A stretch of 30,514 nt of DNA from CAZDBA01 sp964503615 (GTDB lineage Bacteria > Planctomycetota > Planctomycetia > Pirellulales > Pirellulaceae): assembly GCA_964503615.1 (NCBI GenBank), contig CAZDBA010000047.1:1-30514 (forward strand). The letters are read 5' to 3'. Shown here piece after piece: positions 18,477 to 26,158 of this stretch. The notes beneath the pieces were generated by a model. That model was not told where the DNA came from and made no database searches. It worked only from the letters and a program-made list of their open reading frames with translations. Position 1 is the stretch's first letter. Each line of letters begins with the position of its first letter. A program made the translations under genes and the position numbers.

Positions 18477-18576
18477 NNNNNNNNNNNNNNNNNNNNNNNN
18501 NNNNNNNNNNNNNNNNNNNNNNNNNNNNNNNNNNNNNNNNNNNNNNNNNNNNNNNNNNNNNNNNNNNNNNNNNNNN
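18477..18576. other. Assembly gap (100 N)
   Basis: Exactly 100 ambiguous bases, the conventional size for a scaffold gap of unknown length, flanked by identical 55-base sequences. Open frames that run through it are meaningless. Confidence 0.99.
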
Positions 18577-18631
18577 GCCACGAGATATCACTTCTCGGAA
18601 TTAACGGCGGATACTACGGAAACCGAACTTG
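18577..18631 (+). repeat. 55-base segment, second copy (right flank of assembly gap)
   Basis: Identical to 18422-18476. Just downstream (about 18635-18655), 'ACCCGACGTGTTAGCGAGG' resembles a dispersed motif (ACCCGACGCGTCAGCGAGG) that I recall from Rhodopirellula-type genomes; that recollection is unverified. Confidence 0.9.
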
Positions 18632-18762
18632 GAATACCCGACGTGTTAGCGAGGAAACTGCTGCCGTTTCCTTACTTACACTGTTACACTGCGGGGTACC
18701 TTCCCGAATGTATTCGCATTTAAAGTGATCGCGATTAAGCTTAGCTTTAGTATTGAATCAAA

Positions 18763-18823
18763 GAGGCACTGAGATCACAGAGAGGGCAACAAGAGTTTTC
18801 TCCATGTCCTCTGTGCCTCCGTG
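18763..18823. repeat. Imperfect inverted repeat of the 'CACAGAG' dispersed type
   Basis: The left arm 18763-18785 contains GAGGCACTGAGATCACAGAG and the right arm 18808-18823 reads CCTCTGTGCCTCCGTG; the two are imperfectly complementary over a loop of about 22 bases. Sequences of this kind (CCTCTGTGCCTCTGTG and complements) occur as dispersed intergenic repeats in many planctomycete and other environmental genomes. It encodes no protein. Confidence 0.6.
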
Positions 18824-18840
18824 TTTTCTCCCCAAGAACC

Positions 18841-18883
18841 AAAAAAGAAAGGCTTGCCAAATGTGGCAAGCCTTAAATTTTTT
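18841..18883. terminator. Bidirectional rho-independent terminator downstream of fliA
   Basis: A perfect 11-base stem (AAGGCTTGCCA at 18849-18859 with its complement at 18864-18874) over a 4-base loop, with an A-run before (18841-18846) and a T-run after (18878-18883). On the minus strand it lies 25 bases past the fliA stop codon and so ends fliA. Confidence 0.9.
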
Positions 18884-18908
18884 CGTCGTTCAAAACGTAT
18901 CAGGGTTT

Positions 18909-19697
18909 CTAACGTTTTGAGAATTCGGTGCGACGTTTGCCAAGCTGTTTTTGCAAACGCTGTACGATGCTGGAATGCATCTGGCTTACGCGACTCTCGC
19001 TTAGATCCAAGGTGGCCCCGATCTCTTTCATCGTTAATTCTTCATAGTAGTAAAGAATGATGATCAAGCGTTCGTTTCGGTTAAGGCCTTTGGTGACCAG
19101 ACGCATAAGATCGTTCTTGTAGATTCGACGAGTCGGGTCTTCGCCCCGTTTGTCTTCGAGGATGTCGATTTCGCGAACGTCTTTGTAGCTGTCGGTTTCG
19201 TACCATTTCTTGTTTAGGCTGATAAGATTGACCGCGTTGGCGTCACGGATCATCTTTTCCAGTTCTTTAATCGAAAGCTCCAGCCGTTCGGCGAGTTCGA
19301 TTTGCGTGGGAGCTCGTCCCAATTTAGCTTCCAGCTTTTTGGTGGCATCGTTTAACTTGCTGGCTTTTGAGCGAACCAGGCGAGGCACCCAGTCCATTGA
19401 ACGAAGTTCGTCCAACATCGCTCCACGAATACGCGGCACGCAGTAAGTTTCGAATTTGACACCCCGGCTGAGGTCAAAAGCGGTGATCGCATCCATTAAG
19501 CCAAATACGCCGGCTGAGATCAAGTCGTCCAGCTCAACTCCATCTGGCAATCGCTGCCAAATCCGTTCACCGTTATACTTTACCAGTGGAAAATAGCGTT
19601 CCATCAGTCGGTTACGAAGTTCCTGGTTAGAAGTATCGCGTTTGAATTCTTTCCAAACGGCTAGAATTTCTTCTTGCTGTGCAACAGTAGTCGCCAT
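18909..19697 (-). CDS. fliA: RNA polymerase sigma factor for flagellar genes (FliA/WhiG family)
   Basis: A 262-residue sigma-70-family factor of the FliA/WhiG type (usual length 240-260). Region 2 (about 30-105) contains 'DLISAGVFGLMDAITAFD' and 'FETYCVPRIRGAMLDELR', hallmarks of sigma-28; region 3 (about 115-190) reads 'GRAPTQIELAERLELS'; region 4 (about 205-255) has 'LYYYEELTMKEIGATLDLSE' followed by 'SRVSQMH', a helix-turn-helix that recognises the -35 element. Region 1.1 is absent, as expected. By family knowledge it drives late flagellar, motility and chemotaxis genes and is inhibited by FlgM, encoded 1.5 kb downstream. A strong GGAGG (19703-19707) precedes the ATG by five bases. flhA lies upstream on the same strand but 469 bases away, which suggests a separate promoter. 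Confidence 0.95.
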   Translation of the reverse strand: MATTVAQQEEILAVWKEFKRDTSNQELRNRLMERYFPLVKYNGERIWQRLPDGVELDDLISAGVFGLMDAITAFDLSRGVKFETYCVPRIRGAMLDELRSMDWVPRLVRSKASKLNDATKKLEAKLGRAPTQIELAERLELSIKELEKMIRDANAVNLISLNKKWYETDSYKDVREIDILEDKRGEDPTRRIYKNDLMRLVTKGLNRNERLIIILYYYEELTMKEIGATLDLSESRVSQMHSSIVQRLQKQLGKRRTEFSKR

Positions 19698-19854
19698 GCA
19701 ATCCTCCGTGATTGTTCGCGGTCAATATGCTGTAAACCTGACGAGCATTTAGGCCGTCAGCTTCGTTTATGAGTTCCGGTGTCACCCAGTTGTAGGTGCC
19801 ACTTAGTTTGCCTGGTTAGTCGAAAAAAAATTAATCAACCAGTTGTGGAGCGAG

Positions 19855-19884
19855 TGTCTATCAAAAAAAACGATGTTGAGTCAA
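19855..19884 (-). promoter_or_regulatory. Candidate promoter for fliA
   Basis: On the minus strand TTGACT (19884-19879) and TAGACA (19860-19855) are 18 bases apart, about 160 bases before the fliA start. The -35 is good and the -10 weak. It lies in the AT-rich part of the flhA-fliA gap. Confidence 0.25.
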
Positions 19885-20166
19885 TGAACAAATTACAAAA
19901 CGAAAAATTTGTTGATTGTTTTTTGGTGTTGGCTTTTTTTAGGTGAACTCATTGTTTAGGCGTGTGGAATCGTCTTCCCTGTATCGACCTTCCAGCCGTG
20001 AGCCTTTTGGAAAACTTTACAATTAAATGGACAGGGCAAATGTGGCTAGCGAATTATTGTTTTATTAAGTCGCGCACGGTCCCTGTGCTGGCAAAAAAGT
20101 TGACCCGGCAAAAATACTGGTAATACAAAAGCCGATCTTTGTTACGCCTTCTGATCCAATCCTGCT
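19885..20166. other. AT-rich intergenic region between flhA and fliA
   Basis: This is the flhA-proximal part of a 469-base gap with several A and T runs. No gene for FlhF or FlhG/FleN, which often sit between flhA and fliA in other bacteria, is present, and I see no RNA gene. Confidence 0.5.
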
Positions 20167-22227
20167 CTACGCAGCCGCCGCTGAATTTGTTCCGACAATA
20201 TCCTCGGTAGTAATCTCGGCGATCGAATCAATCACCGTGTCCATCGCGATTTCAGCCGATCCTAAAACGAACAATTGGGGCAGCATGTCTTCTGCTAACC
20301 AAGCGATGACGGGGCGGATCGTTTGATCTACAACCAAAACAGGTCGCCGTCCGCTGCTTTGTAAGTGCTCTGCACCAATCGCGATCGATTGTCGAAGCTT
20401 GTCCAGCGTTGTTGAAGGCAGGTCAATCTTGAACCCGTCTGCAACATGTTCAAAGCCAACTGCGATACGGTGCGAGAGTTCTTCTGAGATTCCAAAACTA
20501 ACGATCTCGCGATTCTCTGCTCGCAAATCGTGGCTTATTTGCCGGGCAAGTCGCTTACGGACCTTTTCGACCAATTCAACTCGGTCGGAGCTCTGGCCAG
20601 CAAAATCGCTTAGCGCTTCCAGGATCAAGCCCAAGGGGCGAATGGTGACGCCTTCGAAAACAAGTGCCGAAAGGACCTGTTGGACTTGGCCAAGCGACAT
20701 TACGTTGGGAACCAATTCCTGTACGACGGTCGGTGAGTGTTTTTCCAGCTCGTCCAAAAGAACTTTAGTCGCATCTCGTGTCAGTAATTCGCTGGCGTGT
20801 CGCCTTGCGATCCAGTCCAACGTTTGGCTTAAAACTCGGGTCGGCTGAGTGGCACCCGCTGTGTTTGGCTCAACCCAACCGGCATGAGGACACCACGGGA
20901 AATCAGAAGTTGTTGATACCGTTGTACCCTCAGGAGTTTTTCTGCAATCGGCCAGCAAGTCTCGATTCAATTGGATGCCGCCCCGGATGACTTGGTTACC
21001 ATGTAGCAAAATCTGAAATTGGTCGCTGGGTAACGCAAGGTTGTCACGCACTCGGACTTTAGGCAGGATCAGCCCCAATTCTTTGGCGATCGTTTGACGA
21101 ACATAAGCGATCTCGGCCATCAACGAACCACCCGTTCTTGCATCGGCAAGGGGCACCAGTTCGATTCCAAGCTCCATCTCCAACACATCGTTCTCAAGCA
21201 ATTTCCCGATCGGCTGTTCAGCCAGCTGCGGTTTGGGCTTAGGCGGAGCAGGTTGCGGGGTGTCCTGGTTTCGTATTAATAGAATTCCGACTGACGCACA
21301 GATCGCTGCGATCAACAACAGTGGCGCGGCAGGAAGTTCGGTAAAAACCAGAATCGAAAGGAAGCCAGCCGTAATGAGCAGGATACCTGGTTTGGTGAAC
21401 AATTGCGAAACCGCTTGCTTGGGCAAATCGCTTTGTTGCGTACCGCGTGTCAAAAGTAATCCGGCTGAGACGCTGATCAACAATGCTGGCAACTGGCTAA
21501 CCAACCCATCGCCTATCGTAAGCGTTGTAAAAGTCGACGTTGCCTCACCGATTGACATGCCTTTGGACATTCCAATCACCAATCCACCTACGACGTTGAT
21601 CAAAGTAATCAATATCCCCGCGATCGCATCGCCACGGATAAACTTGCTGGCACCGTCCATTGCTCCGTAGAAATCGGCGTGTTGGGTAACTTCGTTTCGG
21701 CGAGCAATCGCTTCTTCGTTGGTAATGCTGCCCGCGTTGAGTTCTGCATCGATAGCCATCTGTTTGCCAGGCATACCGTCCAACGCAAATCGAGCGGAGA
21801 CTTCACTGATTCGTGTTGCTCCCTTGGTGATCACTACGAACTGAACAACAACGATGATTGCAAAAATCACAATTCCAATCGCAATCTCGTTACCGGCGAC
21901 AAACGAACCAAAACTGTTGATCACACTGCCGGCGGCTAGTTCACCATCAATGGCACCTCGGCTCAGGATCAGTCGAGTGGTTGCCACGTTGAGCGCAACA
22001 CGCATCATGGTTGTTGCCAGCAGCAGCGATGGAAATATACTCAACTCCAACGGCGACCGAACGTAAACCGTTGTCAGCAAAATGATAATTGCGATCGTGA
22101 TATTGGCAGCCAGCAAAACGTCCATCAGGACTGCGGGCAACGGCACAAAGATGATTAACAAACAGGCGACGATTCCAACAGGAACCAACCATTGAATCCA
22201 GTCTTTGATTTTGTTCAGTTCAAACAT
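20167..22227 (-). CDS. flhA: Flagellar biosynthesis protein FlhA
   Basis: A 686-residue inner-membrane protein, full length for FlhA (about 690). The N-terminal half has about eight transmembrane segments (first 'LVPVGIVACLLIIFVPLP', then 'VLMDVLLAANITIAIIILL') and the conserved FHIPEP-family cytoplasmic loop between 'MRVALNVATTRLILS' and 'FALDGMPGKQMAIDAELNAG'. The C-terminal half (from about 330) is the soluble nonamer-forming domain ('LPKVRVRDNLALPSDQF', 'VQELVPNVMSLGQVQQVL', 'RPVLVVDQTIRPVI'). It forms the export gate of the flagellar type III apparatus, receiving substrates including FlgM. Assignment to FlhA rather than a virulence SctV homologue rests on overall similarity and the neighbouring fliA and flgM. 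The start ATG at 22227 lacks a clear ribosome-binding site. Confidence 0.96.
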   Translation of the reverse strand: MFELNKIKDWIQWLVPVGIVACLLIIFVPLPAVLMDVLLAANITIAIIILLTTVYVRSPLELSIFPSLLLATTMMRVALNVATTRLILSRGAIDGELAAGSVINSFGSFVAGNEIAIGIVIFAIIVVVQFVVITKGATRISEVSARFALDGMPGKQMAIDAELNAGSITNEEAIARRNEVTQHADFYGAMDGASKFIRGDAIAGILITLINVVGGLVIGMSKGMSIGEATSTFTTLTIGDGLVSQLPALLISVSAGLLLTRGTQQSDLPKQAVSQLFTKPGILLITAGFLSILVFTELPAAPLLLIAAICASVGILLIRNQDTPQPAPPKPKPQLAEQPIGKLLENDVLEMELGIELVPLADARTGGSLMAEIAYVRQTIAKELGLILPKVRVRDNLALPSDQFQILLHGNQVIRGGIQLNRDLLADCRKTPEGTTVSTTSDFPWCPHAGWVEPNTAGATQPTRVLSQTLDWIARRHASELLTRDATKVLLDELEKHSPTVVQELVPNVMSLGQVQQVLSALVFEGVTIRPLGLILEALSDFAGQSSDRVELVEKVRKRLARQISHDLRAENREIVSFGISEELSHRIAVGFEHVADGFKIDLPSTTLDKLRQSIAIGAEHLQSSGRRPVLVVDQTIRPVIAWLAEDMLPQLFVLGSAEIAMDTVIDSIAEITTEDIVGTNSAAAA

Positions 22228-22663
22228 CGTGAGTTATCTTCAAACGTGAAGCGGCATTTTGGGGTGGCAAAGTAAATTAAGTCCCCTTTTTCGTCCAGAG
22301 CAACCAACTTCGCTAAAGTTGGAACTATCGAAAGCCGAGTGCACGTGTTCAGATTTCCAAACCGAAGCCTTCTGCTTGAGTTTTGCGGACTATGAATGTG
22401 CCGCGTATAAACTGGGTGCATACAGGCTCTGCCTGCCAAGAACCTCTGCTTGCACTTTCGTAGTGGGATTCGCCAGAATTCCTGTCTTGTTGATACATCT
22501 AAAAACACACAGATGATGTCATGCCAGCGACTTGAAAGCGATCGTTGGTAAACGGTATTGCGTCAAAATAGTGTCTCTCTAGAATCCCGCCCCGTATCCC
22601 CGACTGCAAACTTTTCCTCATCACGTCGGATCTTAGACTTTTTTGAACACAAGGGACCGATCC
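22228..22663. other. Divergent intergenic region between flhA and the MscS gene
   Basis: This 436-base region must carry the promoters of flhA (minus) and the MscS channel gene (plus). Open frames here have no recognisable features, and no promoter, operator or RNA gene stands out. Confidence 0.5.
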
Positions 22664-23722
22664 ATGCCTGGCAAAGTTCGCCTACTAGTGATTCTGTTTT
22701 TCATCACTTCGCTTTCCACTTTCGCATCCGTTAATGCTCAACAGACTGCAACCATTTTTGGGTCAGCAGCTGTTGCCCCGGTAGTCGAAGAGGCGCCATC
22801 CGATCCTGCCAATCCGATCTCCGCCGATCCAGCTGCCCTGAACGATCAATTGGCGAAAAACGGTGAAGGTTTGATAAAGACGATCAAAGCGGCGATCAAC
22901 GGTGATCAGGTAGCCGCCAAAAGCTTGATGGAAAATTACGTTCTACCAGCGGCCATGGCTTTGATTCTGCTGATCGTAGGTTATTTGTTCGCCAAATTTA
23001 TTGGACGAATTGTTGGCAAGACGGTAACCAAGCAAGTTGACAAAACACTCGGCCGTTTCGCTGGGAACCTTGCCAAGAACTTGATCATTGTGATGGTATT
23101 GATCGGAGCGATGGGCTACTTCGGTATCGATGTAACGAGCTTTGCCGCGATCATCGCTGCGTTGGGCTTTGCCGTTGGTATGGCTTTGCAAGGAACCTTG
23201 GGGAACTTTGCTGCTGGAATCATGCTTTTGATTTTCCGACCTTACAAAATTGACGACTACATCAAATGCGGTGATATCGAAGGGACAGTCGAAGGGCTGG
23301 ATCTTTTCACGACCAGCTTGAACACTTTGGACAATCGCCACATCATCGTGCCTAACGGAAAAATGTTTGGTGAAACGCTGGAGCATTACACCAAGAACGA
23401 AGTTCGTCGAGTGGATGTTAACATCGGAGCCGATTACAACGCCGATTTGGACTACACCCGCCAAGCGTTGGAGCAAGCGATCGCTCGAATTCCTGGCGCG
23501 GTCGCTTCACCCGCTCCGCAAGTTTATCTATGTGATTTGGGTGATTCATCGGTTAACTGGCAATGTCGAGTATGGTGCCAGCCGGGTGTCTATTGGGACG
23601 TTCGTGAGCGAGTTACCGAAGCGGCTAAAAACGCGTTTGACGAAGCACGCATCGGAATTCCATTCCCACAAATGGACGTGCATGTGGTCGGTAAAGTCCT
23701 TGCCAAGCAAGCGGCTGCATAG
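22664..23722 (+). CDS. Small-conductance mechanosensitive channel (MscS family)
   Basis: A 352-residue channel that opens under membrane tension to release solutes during osmotic downshock. Residues 1-25 are a signal peptide (KVRLLVILFFITSLSTFASVNA). A roughly 65-residue periplasmic linker follows, then three transmembrane helices (about 92-113, 137-154 and 159-189). The pore helix reads 'LGFAVGMALQGTLGNFAAGI', close to the glycine/alanine-patterned TM3 of MscS, and is followed by the beta-domain ('GDIEGTVEGLDLFTTSL', 'VPNGK') and C-terminal alpha/beta domain ('WDVRERV', 'IGIPFPQMDVHV'). A TTG start at 22643 is possible, but the ATG at 22664 has AAGGGA upstream and gives the better signal peptide. 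It stands alone and is followed by a terminator. The signal peptide plus linker is an addition to the E. coli MscS core. Confidence 0.93.
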   Translation: MPGKVRLLVILFFITSLSTFASVNAQQTATIFGSAAVAPVVEEAPSDPANPISADPAALNDQLAKNGEGLIKTIKAAINGDQVAAKSLMENYVLPAAMALILLIVGYLFAKFIGRIVGKTVTKQVDKTLGRFAGNLAKNLIIVMVLIGAMGYFGIDVTSFAAIIAALGFAVGMALQGTLGNFAAGIMLLIFRPYKIDDYIKCGDIEGTVEGLDLFTTSLNTLDNRHIIVPNGKMFGETLEHYTKNEVRRVDVNIGADYNADLDYTRQALEQAIARIPGAVASPAPQVYLCDLGDSSVNWQCRVWCQPGVYWDVRERVTEAAKNAFDEARIGIPFPQMDVHVVGKVLAKQAAA

Positions 23723-23761
23723 GGAATTGGCTAAGCACTGCCAAGACGCACAAACAAAAAC

Positions 23762-23792
23762 AAAAGGCTGTCTGATTGGGCAGCCTTTTTTA
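23762..23792 (+). terminator. Rho-independent terminator after the MscS gene
   Basis: AAAGGCTGTC (23763-23772) pairs with a complement ending at about 23788, with one G-U pair and a short loop, followed by six or more Ts. The T-run overlaps the stop codon of the convergent ltaE gene (23790). Confidence 0.85.
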
Positions 23793-24848
23793 TTTCTTGC
23801 CAGTCGAGGAGTCAGATGCCAGCGATTGGAAAACTTTCTGAAGTAACTCCCCTGCCCTGATCGCATCCTCAGTAGAAATAAGATTGTGTGTGACAGCCCG
23901 CACATTTTTCGCGCTAACAGGAAACATCCAAACTCCCGCCTCCTTGGCCAACTCACAGAATTTTTCGGCTCCGCAGAGATCGGGATCTACGGTAAAGACC
24001 ACAATGTTCGTGTCAACCGACTCAGGATCGACTGAGGCTCCATCGCACTGACTGATCTTCTCAGCCAGTAACTTGGCATTCGAATGATCGACGCTCAGTC
24101 GTTGTATGTTGTTTTCCAGAGCGTAAACCGCACCGGCGGCGATAATCCCGGACTGTCGCATGCCACCACCAAACAGTTTGCGATGCCTACCAACGGTTTC
24201 GATCATTTCACGGGGACCAGCAAGTGCGGAACCAACCGGTGCTCCTAAACCTTTGCTGTAGCAAACGCTAACCGTGTCGAAATGTTTGCACCAATCGGCT
24301 GCTTCGATTCCTGACCCGACGACCGCGTTAAACAATCGAGCTCCATCCAAATGTGTGCTCAAGCCGTTCTCACGAGCCCACTTGCAACTCGATTCCACAC
24401 TTTTGTACGGCAAAATTTTTCCGCCGCCACGGTTGTGAGTGTTCTCCAGGCACAGCAATCTGGTTTGCACAGCGTGTTGATCAAACGGATTGACCTTGCC
24501 AATCAGGTCCTCGACTTCAATCACATGCCCCGTTGCATGGATGGTTTTTGCAACTACGCCGCTTAGTTGAGCAAAGCCACCTTGCTCGTATTTGTAGATG
24601 TGACAATCGTACTCACAAATCAACTCGTCACCGGGCGAGCAATGATATCGAACTGCAATCTGATTGGTCATTGTCCCCGACGGCATAAACAGGGCGGCTT
24701 CTTTACCAAGCATTTCAGCAGTCATGTCCTGCAGACGCTTTACGGTTGGGTCGACGTCAATCACGTCGTCGCCAACTTTGGCATTAGCCATTGCCTGCCG
24801 CATTGCATCGCAGGGGACGGTGACAGTATCGCTGCGTAAGTCGATCAT
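23790..24848 (-). CDS. ltaE: Low-specificity L-threonine aldolase
   Basis: A 352-residue PLP enzyme that splits L-threonine or L-allo-threonine into glycine and acetaldehyde. It shows the N-terminal 'MIDLRSDTVTVP' typical of LtaE, 'GDDVIDVDPTV', 'FMPSGTMTNQIA', the 'HLDGARLFNA' segment (Asp168 and Arg171 near the cofactor) and the PLP lysine Lys199 in 'SVCYSKGLGAPVGS'. Length and order match the family (about 335-350). Its ATG overlaps the kbl stop codon (ATGA, 24845-24848), so translation is coupled and both genes are one operon, kbl first. Together they handle glycine, threonine and 2-amino-3-oxobutyrate. Its stop lies in the shared terminator with the MscS gene. Confidence 0.95.
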   Translation of the reverse strand: MIDLRSDTVTVPCDAMRQAMANAKVGDDVIDVDPTVKRLQDMTAEMLGKEAALFMPSGTMTNQIAVRYHCSPGDELICEYDCHIYKYEQGGFAQLSGVVAKTIHATGHVIEVEDLIGKVNPFDQHAVQTRLLCLENTHNRGGGKILPYKSVESSCKWARENGLSTHLDGARLFNAVVGSGIEAADWCKHFDTVSVCYSKGLGAPVGSALAGPREMIETVGRHRKLFGGGMRQSGIIAAGAVYALENNIQRLSVDHSNAKLLAEKISQCDGASVDPESVDTNIVVFTVDPDLCGAEKFCELAKEAGVWMFPVSAKNVRAVTHNLISTEDAIRAGELLQKVFQSLASDSSTGKK

Positions 24849-26020
24849 AGTTTTGCAAAGGCTGCCAAAGCCTGTTCGATATTCTCGTCGGAAAGCGCAG
24901 CGGAGACTTGGACTCGCAGACGCGCTTCGCCTTTGGGGACAACGGGGAAACCAAATCCGATCACCATCACGCCCATGTCAAATAGCGCTTTTGACTTGTT
25001 GATCGCTTCCGCTTCATCGCCAATCATGATCGGAATAATCGCAGTAGGCGAAGGCGGGCACTCAAAACCGAGTTTTGCCAAGCCATCACGAATCGTTTTT
25101 ACGTTTTGGTGCAATCGCGTTACGATGCCAGGATCGTTCTCCACGACCTCGATCGCTTTCGCCGCACTGTATGCCACCGTGGCTGGTAAAGCGTTTGAGA
25201 ATAGGCTCGGGCGTGCACGTTGTTCCAAAACCCGGATCGCATCTTCGGAAGCGGCAATGTATCCTCCGGCCGCACCGCCCAGGGCTTTGCCAAGCGTCCC
25301 AGTGATCACGTCGACTTGGCCCAGACAATCAAAATGCTCAGGAGTTCCTCGCCCTGTTTTTCCAAGCACGCCGATTCCGTGCGAGTCGTCCAAAACCAAC
25401 ATCGCTTCATACTTTTTGCAAAGCTCAATCAGCTCCGGCAGTCGGGCGACATCGCCTTCCATGCTAAACACACCATCGGTTACGACCCAGCGACAAGGAT
25501 GGGAGGCGGCAGATTTGAGTTGAGTTTCCAAGTCGTCCAGATCGCTGTGTTTGTAAACCGACTTGGTGACTTTTTTGCTCATCAACCGCATGCCGTCGAT
25601 GATACTTGCATGATTCAATTCGTCACTCAGCACGCAGTCGTCTGGGCCTACCAACGTTGGGAAGAGAGCTTCGTTAGCGTTCCAGCAGCTGACATAGGTT
25701 AAAGCGGCTGGCGTTCCAACGAACTTCGCAATGCGACTTTCCAGATCTCGATGGCATTCCAGCGTCCCGCAGATAAAGCGAACTGATGCTGTGCCCGCTC
25801 CGTAGTCCTGCAACCCTTTAATGCCCGCCTGGATCACGTCTGGGTGATCGGCCAAGCCGAGATAGTTGTTTGCACAAAGTACCAGTACCTCGCCTTTGCC
25901 TTCGATCTCAACGACCGGACGCATAGGAGTCGTGATCTCATAAAACGGTTTAATTTGACCGCTGGTCGTCAGCGATTCGATTAGGCCGGATGCAGATTTG
26001 TCGAAGTTCGAATTGGGCAT
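24845..26020 (-). CDS. kbl: Glycine C-acetyltransferase (2-amino-3-ketobutyrate CoA ligase)
   Basis: A 391-residue class II PLP aminotransferase-fold enzyme converting 2-amino-3-oxobutyrate plus CoA to glycine and acetyl-CoA, or the reverse, in threonine degradation. Key features are 'CANNYLGLADHP' (49-60), 'GTASVRFICGT', 'LDDSHGIGVLG' (Asp211/Asp212 and His214 contact PLP) and the PLP lysine Lys245 in 'TGTLGKALGG'. The length equals that of E. coli Kbl (398). Alternatives in the same family (AONS/BioF, ALAS) are less likely because of 'SVRFICGT' and the paired threonine aldolase. The usual partner Tdh (threonine dehydrogenase) is not next to it. No strong ribosome-binding site is seen at the ATG. 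Confidence 0.94.
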   Translation of the reverse strand: MPNSNFDKSASGLIESLTTSGQIKPFYEITTPMRPVVEIEGKGEVLVLCANNYLGLADHPDVIQAGIKGLQDYGAGTASVRFICGTLECHRDLESRIAKFVGTPAALTYVSCWNANEALFPTLVGPDDCVLSDELNHASIIDGMRLMSKKVTKSVYKHSDLDDLETQLKSAASHPCRWVVTDGVFSMEGDVARLPELIELCKKYEAMLVLDDSHGIGVLGKTGRGTPEHFDCLGQVDVITGTLGKALGGAAGGYIAASEDAIRVLEQRARPSLFSNALPATVAYSAAKAIEVVENDPGIVTRLHQNVKTIRDGLAKLGFECPPSPTAIIPIMIGDEAEAINKSKALFDMGVMVIGFGFPVVPKGEARLRVQVSAALSDENIEQALAAFAKL

Positions 26021-26088
26021 AGATAGAATTTGGGCTAGGGCAATGGTTATGTTACGAAGGTAATGTCGCGCGATGAGCTGAAATGATA

Positions 26089-26138
26089 GTTCGTACCGTC
26101 TTCAGGCGGAATTCCGGTTAAAGCTGGTACTACAAACC
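26089..26138. repeat. Palindromic dispersed repeat, degenerate copy
   Basis: GTTCGTACC at the left and GGTACTACAAAC at the right form an imperfect outer stem enclosing the internal pieces CTTCAGGCGGAA and CCGGTTAAAG. It is the same family as the copy at 30071-30141. It lies in the 138-base gap between kbl and the phosphofructokinase gene. Confidence 0.7.
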
Positions 26139-26158
26139 AGTCAACTCAGGTTGGACAA

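Noticed and set aside
18326..18728. Frames running through the N stretch
   Set aside because: They depend on ambiguous bases and a probable assembly artefact.
22215..22508. 97-residue minus-strand frame upstream of flhA
   Set aside because: No domain, no ribosome-binding site, and it overlaps the start of flhA in another frame.
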